10,944 bases of DNA, taken from assembly GCA_002342205.1 (NCBI GenBank), contig DDPN01000123.1:1-10944 (forward strand). Reading direction: 5' to 3'. The notes beneath the pieces were generated by a model. That model was given only the letters and a program-made list of their open reading frames with translations. It did not search any database and was not told where the DNA came from. This DNA is from Chitinophagaceae bacterium UBA2467 (GTDB lineage Bacteria; Bacteroidota; Bacteroidia; Chitinophagales; Chitinophagaceae). Both the position numbers and the translations under genes were made by a program. Below, in pieces: positions 6,518-10,944 of the stretch. Within the stretch, counting starts at the first letter, position 1. Each line of letters starts with the position of its first letter.

Positions 6518-7258
6518 ATGTTGTTAGAAATTGCTACTACAGATTTTGAAACTACTCGATTAGCAGTAGAGGGCGGAGCAGATCGTATAGAACTTTGTGC
6601 GGCCTTATCAGAAGGAGGAATTACAACTAGTCCTGGTATTTTACAACTATGTAGAGATAAATTCTCATTACCCCTTTATCCAATTATCCGTCCTCGCTCT
6701 GGTGATTTTTTATACGCTGATGCAGAGTTTGAGATAATGAAAAAGGACATTTCTTTTTGTAAGCAGATTGGTATGGATGGTGTTGTAATTGGTTTATTGT
6801 TGCCATCTGGAAAAATCGATTTGAAAAGAACGGCTACTTTAATTGATTTGGCTTACCCAATGGGTGTAACTTTTCATCGTGCCTTTGATCGATGTCTGGA
6901 TCCCTTTGAGGCATTGGAAGAACTGATCGATTTGGGTTGTGAAAGAATATTAACCTCAGGTCAAAAAGTTACTGCTCCTGAAGGCATCAATTTAATTGCG
7001 CAACTGCAGCAAACTGCAGATGAAAGAATCATAATCATGCCGGGTAGTGGAGTTCGCGTTGACAACATAATGGAGCTTGCTACAAAAACAAGCTGTATAG
7101 AATTCCATACTTCTCTTCGGGATGCAAGTGCCTCGTTAATGGAGTTTAGACATCCTTCCTTTAAAGAGAGTAAAGAAAGCTATCAAAACCCCTCCATTTC
7201 AGTAGAGGCTATAAAAAAAATGAAGGAAAACCTCTCACTAGCTAAAAGAGAGGCTTAA
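6518..7258 (+). CDS. cutC: CutC family protein (TIM barrel, 'copper homeostasis')
   Basis: A 246-residue full-length CutC homologue. Signature stretches are GADRIELCAALSEGG near residues 18-32, PIIRPRSGDF, GMDGVVIGLL, FHRAFDRC, ERILTSGQ, MPGSGV and EFHTSLR, in the usual order. The family was named for copper tolerance in E. coli, but that role is disputed and the fold (a TIM barrel with a conserved polar pocket) looks enzymatic. No copper gene is nearby; instead it sits six bases after the glycosylasparaginase, so a role in glycan or amino-sugar metabolism is possible (inference). I chose the ATG at 6518, which gives the family's usual MLLEI start; a TTG at 6515 is in frame just before it. 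It has no signal peptide. The gene end overlaps the convergent TIM-barrel gene by four bases and contains a hairpin. Confidence 0.9.
   Translation: MLLEIATTDFETTRLAVEGGADRIELCAALSEGGITTSPGILQLCRDKFSLPLYPIIRPRSGDFLYADAEFEIMKKDISFCKQIGMDGVVIGLLLPSGKIDLKRTATLIDLAYPMGVTFHRAFDRCLDPFEALEELIDLGCERILTSGQKVTAPEGINLIAQLQQTADERIIIMPGSGVRVDNIMELATKTSCIEFHTSLRDASASLMEFRHPSFKESKESYQNPSISVEAIKKMKENLSLAKREA
7231..7253. terminator. Candidate bidirectional terminator hairpin inside the end of cutC
   Basis: CCTCTC (7231-7236) pairs with GAGAGG (7248-7253) across an 11-base loop. On the plus strand it is followed by CTTAAAATTTAATTTTCTTT; on the minus strand, starting right after the stop codon of the convergent gene, by TTTTCCTTCATTTTTTTT. 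The minus-strand version has the better T-tail. Since the two convergent genes overlap, this is the only hairpin seen that could end both transcripts. The stem is short (6 pairs, 4 of them G-C). Confidence 0.45.
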
Positions 7259-8121
7259 AATTTAATTTTCTTTAGATACGCTGCACCTACTTCTGCTGCA
7301 CTTAATGGAGATCCACCAGGGTAATATTCCTGTTCCATGAATAGATATTCTAGTCCCCATTGTTTTGCATTTTTTAGCAAAGCTGGAAAGTTGATACTTC
7401 CGGTGCCAAGATCAACGGATTCGTGTTGTCCTTGATTGATGGGAGTTCGACTTCTGTCTTTGATATGTGCTAAATGAAAGCGATTGGGATATTTTTTTAG
7501 CCAGACCATTGGGTCTTCCCCGGCAGTAACAACCCAATACATATCCATTTCAAAATCTACAAGGCTAGCATCTGTTTCTTGCATTAAAACATCTTGGGGA
7601 TAAATGCCATTCATTGATTTGAATGAGTAATCATGATTATGATAGGCAAAGCGGATTCCATGTTGTTTGCAAATCGCTCCCATTTCGTTAAACTGAGCTG
7701 CGAATTTTTTAAAATCATCAATTGATTTTTGTGGACCTACCCAAGGGCAAATGATATACTTGAGTCCAACTGATGCCGCATCTTCTACCTTTTTTTCAAA
7801 ATCAACGAAGACTTCACAGTGTGTAGAGATCATCTTAAGGCCTAAGTCCTCAATAAATGATTTAAATGCTAAAGGGCTCATCCCCCAATAAATTCCTTTC
7901 GGTCCTTCATAACTTTCTAACTGCGTGTAACCAAAACTTGCGAGCCTTTTAATGGTCTCTTTTTCTTTACCGTTAATGATATCTCGTAGGGTATATAGTT
8001 GAATCCCGAATTGTTTGACCATTGGTTGTTGGCTACTAAATCCAAAAGCGTCTACTGAGTTTAGTGCAAAATAGCCACCAATGGCGCCTGCTGTTTTAAT
8101 GAAGTCTCTTCTTCTTTGCAT
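7255..8121 (-). CDS. Tat-exported sugar phosphate isomerase/epimerase-like TIM barrel
   Basis: A 288-residue protein of the xylose-isomerase-like/AP endonuclease 2 superfamily. The N-terminus MQRRRDFIKTAGAIGG is a clear twin-arginine leader (RRRDFIK) with a hydrophobic region to about residue 27, so the barrel should be periplasmic. Likely metal ligands and active-site residues: H101 (STHCE), H161/H163 (YHNHD), E191 and D193 (DFEMDMYW), H219 and D222 (HIKD), and E263/E265 (FMEQE). It is the last gene of the operon, 12 bases after the dehydrogenase small subunit. Because sugar phosphates are not expected in the periplasm, the substrate is probably a free or oxidised sugar or glycoside; related proteins beside GMC dehydrogenases act on 3-keto-glycosides (inference here). 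Its stop shares TTAA with the cutC stop on the other strand. The family call is firm, the reaction is unknown. Confidence 0.88.
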   Translation of the reverse strand: MQRRRDFIKTAGAIGGYFALNSVDAFGFSSQQPMVKQFGIQLYTLRDIINGKEKETIKRLASFGYTQLESYEGPKGIYWGMSPLAFKSFIEDLGLKMISTHCEVFVDFEKKVEDAASVGLKYIICPWVGPQKSIDDFKKFAAQFNEMGAICKQHGIRFAYHNHDYSFKSMNGIYPQDVLMQETDASLVDFEMDMYWVVTAGEDPMVWLKKYPNRFHLAHIKDRSRTPINQGQHESVDLGTGSINFPALLKNAKQWGLEYLFMEQEYYPGGSPLSAAEVGAAYLKKIKF

Positions 8122-8133
8122 TGTACAAATGGT

Positions 8134-8730
8134 TTATTCGGCCCAAGCCTTTTCGCCTTTTATATAAGGAACATTGCCATCAAATCTACCCGGAACAGGT
8201 ACATGTCGAAGTGTTTTTGTCATTCCAGTTTCTGAAGAAAAGAATCCCCAAAGAGTCAACTGTTTCATCATTGAGTAATAATGGGGTGGAGGATTTTCTT
8301 TTTTAAATTTTTCATCCTTTTCTTTTCTCTTTTTTAAGTTTTCATTGTATTCTTTGGCTTCTCTTTCTAGTTGCTGCAGAAAGGCTAAGCGTTTTTCAGA
8401 AGATAATTTTGCAAAGGAGGCATTGTTCTCTTTATTACATTTTTTTTCTAGTTCATCTATGCCTTTTATGAATGCGTCTTGTTCTTTTTTCGTGTAGCAA
8501 TCTTCAATCATAACTTGCATAAAAGCACCCGTTTTAGCTGCTTTAGCGCCAGGTGAATCAGTGGTAGGAATGATAGTTTCTGCCACTTCGTCTAACAAAG
8601 AAATCATAGCTGGCGTGAACGCACTTTTAGGTGTAGCTGCATTTTTACAACCCGTCAAGAAAATTTCTCCGCCTACAACAGCAGTGCCTGTGAGCAGGGC
8701 AATCGTTTTAAGTAGTTCTCTTCTTTCCAT
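8134..8730 (-). CDS. Dehydrogenase small subunit (gluconate 2-dehydrogenase subunit 3 family), Tat lipoprotein
   Basis: A 198-residue accessory subunit for the GMC dehydrogenase upstream. Family features: IPTTDSPGAKAAKTGAF (54-70) and the C-terminal PVPGRFDGNVPY near 178-189 followed by KAWAE at the end. The leader ERRELLK plus a hydrophobic stretch ends in LTGC, with C28 as lipobox cysteine, so it is predicted to be Tat-exported and lipid-anchored. In related fructose, gluconate and glucoside dehydrogenases this subunit carries the Tat signal for the catalytic partner, which is exported by hitch-hiking; that is assumed here because the partner has no leader. Residues about 121-149 are very rich in Lys and Glu, probably an exposed helix. 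I chose the ATG at 8730, ten bases after the stop of the GMC gene; an earlier in-frame ATG at 8775 would overlap that gene and bury the Tat leader. It is transcribed with its neighbours. Confidence 0.88.
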   Translation of the reverse strand: MERRELLKTIALLTGTAVVGGEIFLTGCKNAATPKSAFTPAMISLLDEVAETIIPTTDSPGAKAAKTGAFMQVMIEDCYTKKEQDAFIKGIDELEKKCNKENNASFAKLSSEKRLAFLQQLEREAKEYNENLKKRKEKDEKFKKENPPPHYYSMMKQLTLWGFFSSETGMTKTLRHVPVPGRFDGNVPYIKGEKAWAE

Positions 8731-8740
8731 AGTTGGATTT

Positions 8741-10423
8741 TTATAAGTTTCCTTTTTTGAGTTCTTCCACTGCAAAATTTGCAGCTCGTGCCGTCATTGC
8801 CATATAGGTGAGTGAAGGGTTAACACATGAAGCACTAGCCATGCATGCTCCGTCTGTTACAAACACGTTTTGACAATCCCATACTTGATTATTTCCATTA
8901 AGAACTGATGTTTTAGGATCTCGTCCCATACGAGCCGTACCCATCTCATGTATACCCATTCCCACTTCGTATCCATAGTCATAGGTATAAGCATTCTTAA
9001 CACCCGCAGCTTCTAGCATTTCTTTTGCATCATTCATCATGTCTTCTCTCATCTTCTTTTCATTTTCTTTAATCTCCACATCCATATCCAGAACAGGTAA
9101 GCCCCATTTATCTTTTACATTTTTATTCAAGGAGATTTTATTTTCATGGTAGGGGAGCATTTCGCCAAATCCCATGATGCCCATATGCCAGTTATCACTT
9201 GGAACACTAAGTGCTTCTTTTAGTTCTGCTCCAATCGTAAACTCCGCAACTTGCACACCTCTTCCTCGTCCAGCACCACCTTGATAGCCAAATCCCCTTA
9301 CATAGGATCTTTTATCATCATAAATATTTCTGAATCTTGGAACATAAATTCCTGTTGGTCTTCTTCCATAAGTATAACGGTCACTATATCCTTCAACTGT
9401 TCCACCAGCACCACATCTGAAGTGGTGATCCATAACATTATGTCCCAGTTCTCCACTGCTGCTTCCAAGCCCCTCTGGCCAAATATCTGTGGCACTATTC
9501 ATTAGTACCCAGGTGGAATTGAATGAGGAGGCACAGAGGAAAACAATCTTTGATTTGTACTGATAGGTTTTATTATCAGTGGCATCAAGTATTTCTACTC
9601 CGCTTGCTTTTTTTCTATCCTTGTCAAATAAAACCTGTGTTACTATGGAAAAAGGGCGTAAGGTTAGTTTCCCAGTTTTCATTGCTGCAGGCAATGTTGA
9701 TGATTGCGTACTAAAGTATCCGCCAAATGGACACCCTCTCCAACACCTATTTCGGTATTGACAATTTGTTCTGCCCTCATGTGGAACGGTGATGTTAGCA
9801 CTTCTCCCTATAATGAGGTGTCTGTTACCATTGTAGTGCTTTTTAAGTTTTTCTGCTACATCTTTCTCAACGCAGTTTAATTCCATTGCTGGCATAAACT
9901 CTCCGTCTGGCAATACTTCCAGTCCCTCTTTACTCCCTTGAATACCTGCAAATTTTTCAACATGACTATACCAGGGCGCTAAATCCTCATAGCGAATGGG
10001 CCAATCAACACCATGGCCATCTTTAAGATTTGCCTCAAAGTCCCACTTATTAAAACGATAGCTCTGACGTCCCCACATGAGTGATCGTCCACCAACATGA
10101 TATCCTCTAAACCACGAAAAAGGTTTTGTTTCAGTATAAGGACATTCTTTGTCCTTAACCCATAAATCTAATACAGTCTCATTTAGCGGATAATCTCTTC
10201 TGAGAACGGGGTAGTCTTCTAGCATCTGTTGGGTGGGCATAATTCCTCTATGAGGAAATTCCCAAGATTCTTTTGTCGCATTTACATAATCCTTGATGTG
10301 CTCAATGTCTCGTCCCCTTTCTAATAATAGTACATTTAAACCCTTTTCAGTTAGTTCTTTAGCGGCCCATCCACCGCTTATTCCTGAACCTACTACAATG
10401 GCATCATATTGCATAGTTGACAT
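8741..10423 (-). CDS. GMC-family FAD-dependent sugar dehydrogenase, catalytic subunit
   Basis: A 560-residue flavoprotein. The FAD-binding Rossmann motif VGSGISGGWAAKEL is at 11-24, with LLERG at 34-38; the GMC region GGRSLMWGRQSYR follows at 111-123. The C-terminal active site is GIHEMGTARMG (490-500, H492) and CVNPSLT (533-539, N535), giving the family's His-Asn pair. C221, C227 and C231 in NCQYRNRCWRGCPFGG form a cluster like the 3Fe-4S site of bacterial FAD glucose and glucoside 3-dehydrogenases; whether it holds iron-sulfur here is inference. It has no signal peptide, fitting hitch-hiker Tat export with the small subunit encoded ten bases downstream. It probably oxidises a sugar or glycoside (glucoside 3-dehydrogenase-like, or gluconate/other polyol) and passes electrons to a cytochrome or quinone; no cytochrome gene is in the window. 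The start is at 10423; an in-frame Met four codons in (10414) is an alternative. Confidence 0.9.
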   Translation of the reverse strand: MSTMQYDAIVVGSGISGGWAAKELTEKGLNVLLLERGRDIEHIKDYVNATKESWEFPHRGIMPTQQMLEDYPVLRRDYPLNETVLDLWVKDKECPYTETKPFSWFRGYHVGGRSLMWGRQSYRFNKWDFEANLKDGHGVDWPIRYEDLAPWYSHVEKFAGIQGSKEGLEVLPDGEFMPAMELNCVEKDVAEKLKKHYNGNRHLIIGRSANITVPHEGRTNCQYRNRCWRGCPFGGYFSTQSSTLPAAMKTGKLTLRPFSIVTQVLFDKDRKKASGVEILDATDNKTYQYKSKIVFLCASSFNSTWVLMNSATDIWPEGLGSSSGELGHNVMDHHFRCGAGGTVEGYSDRYTYGRRPTGIYVPRFRNIYDDKRSYVRGFGYQGGAGRGRGVQVAEFTIGAELKEALSVPSDNWHMGIMGFGEMLPYHENKISLNKNVKDKWGLPVLDMDVEIKENEKKMREDMMNDAKEMLEAAGVKNAYTYDYGYEVGMGIHEMGTARMGRDPKTSVLNGNNQVWDCQNVFVTDGACMASASCVNPSLTYMAMTARAANFAVEELKKGNL

Positions 10424-10434
10424 AATTGCTTGTT

Positions 10435-10944
10435 TTAAATATCACAAATTTTTATTGCCTTTTTTAAGGCATTTATCTTGTCAGTATTTGTTTTTCCGCT
10501 CGGAATAAATTCTTGTGCAACAAATCCAGTATACCCTGTGGCTGCAATGGCTTTCATAATAGCAGGGTAGAATAGCTCTTGTGATTCATCTATTTCATGT
10601 CTGCCGGGCACTCCTGCTGTATGATAATGTCCAAAGTATGCATGATTCTCTTGAATCGAACGGATAATATCTCCTTCACTGATTTGCATGTGGTATATAT
10701 CAAATAGTAGTTTAAAATTTGGTGATCCCAATCGTTTGCAAAGCTCTATTCCCCATGCAGACCGATCGGCCATATAATCTTTATGATCAACCTTGCTGTT
10801 AAACAATTCCATCTGGATAATAATACCATGCTTTTCTGCTAAGGGAATAATTTGTTTTAGGCCTTCTACGCAGTTACGTAGCCCCAACTCTTCACTCATG
10901 CCGTTTCTATTTCCACTAAAACAGATTAGATTTTTATATCCAGC
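10435..10944 (-). CDS. Hydroxypyruvate isomerase family TIM barrel (5' end beyond window)
   Basis: The last 169 residues of a xylose-isomerase-like TIM barrel; the frame stays open to the window edge, reading AGYKNLICFSGNRNGMSEE at its start, so the Met codon at 10899 is internal and roughly the first 100-130 residues lie outside. Motifs typical of the Hyi/OtnI group: IIIQMELFNSKVDHKDYMAD, LLFDIYHMQ, YFGHYHTAGVPGRHEID and FVAQEF; the acidic and His residues in them (E in MELFNS, D in LFDIYH, H in GHYH, E in AQEF) are the expected metal or catalytic positions. Hyi interconverts hydroxypyruvate and tartronate semialdehyde; OtnI acts on 2-oxo-tetronate phosphate. The gene precedes the GMC dehydrogenase by 11 bases in the same operon, so an oxidised-sugar substrate is possible. 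Whether it carries an export leader cannot be seen. Confidence 0.85.
   Translation of the reverse strand, partial: AGYKNLICFSGNRNGMSEELGLRNCVEGLKQIIPLAEKHGIIIQMELFNSKVDHKDYMADRSAWGIELCKRLGSPNFKLLFDIYHMQISEGDIIRSIQENHAYFGHYHTAGVPGRHEIDESQELFYPAIMKAIAATGYTGFVAQEFIPSGKTNTDKINALKKAIKICDI

Noticed and set aside
8731..8775. Longer start for the dehydrogenase small subunit
   Set aside because: It would overlap the GMC gene by 35 bases and place 15 polar residues before the Tat/lipoprotein leader; the ATG at 8730 fits the leader and operon spacing.
1..10944. CRISPR array, transposon, phage or defence system
   Set aside because: No regularly spaced repeats, transposase, integrase, nuclease or toxin-like genes are seen; all genes are metabolic.

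Overview
The window looks like a chromosomal stretch from a member of the Bacteroidota, most likely near Chitinophagaceae/Sphingobacteriia. The reasons are an AT-rich base composition, starts without Shine-Dalgarno sequences, several TAnnTTTG-type -7 boxes, a NagB-PIG-L (LmbE) fusion that is typical of this phylum, and close resemblance of the protein families to Bacteroidota versions. The taxonomic placement is inferred from these traits, without a database search. Nothing looks like a phage, insertion sequence, CRISPR array or plasmid origin, and no gap longer than about 90 bases lacks a gene.

Left part (1-5418, minus strand): reading in the direction of transcription there is a pirin-family cupin protein, a secreted GH20 beta-N-acetylhexosaminidase with a C-terminal discoidin-like domain, a 642-residue glucosamine-6-phosphate deaminase/PIG-L fusion, then tRNA-Arg(ACG) and a strong intrinsic terminator. 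Pirin, hexosaminidase and deaminase are spaced 29 and 56 bases apart and probably form one operon. The far left edge holds a nested inverted repeat.

Middle (5477-7258, plus strand): diverging from pirin across only 58 bases is a glycosylasparaginase (Ntn-hydrolase, twin-arginine leader) followed 6 bases later by CutC. With the minus-strand operon this makes a divergent N-acetylglucosamine/N-glycopeptide salvage locus: GH20 frees terminal GlcNAc, the asparaginase splits the GlcNAc-Asn linkage, and NagB feeds glucosamine-6-phosphate into glycolysis. A 10-base perfect palindrome lies in the shared promoter region.

Right part (7255-10944, minus strand): a tight operon with gaps of 11, 10 and 12 bases encodes a hydroxypyruvate-isomerase-family protein (cut by the window edge), a GMC flavoprotein dehydrogenase with a Cys cluster, its small 'gluconate 2-dehydrogenase subunit 3'-type Tat lipoprotein partner, and a Tat-exported sugar-isomerase-like TIM barrel. 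I read this as a periplasmic sugar oxidation system, possibly of the glucoside 3-dehydrogenase/3-keto-sugar type. It converges on cutC, with which it overlaps by four bases (a shared TTAA); a hairpin inside the end of cutC may terminate both transcripts.

The window is mainly carbohydrate metabolism from known families. The parts that may be under-described are the redox operon with its exported TIM barrel, the asparaginase-CutC pairing, and the possible two-step GlcNAc-6-P deacetylase/deaminase fusion.
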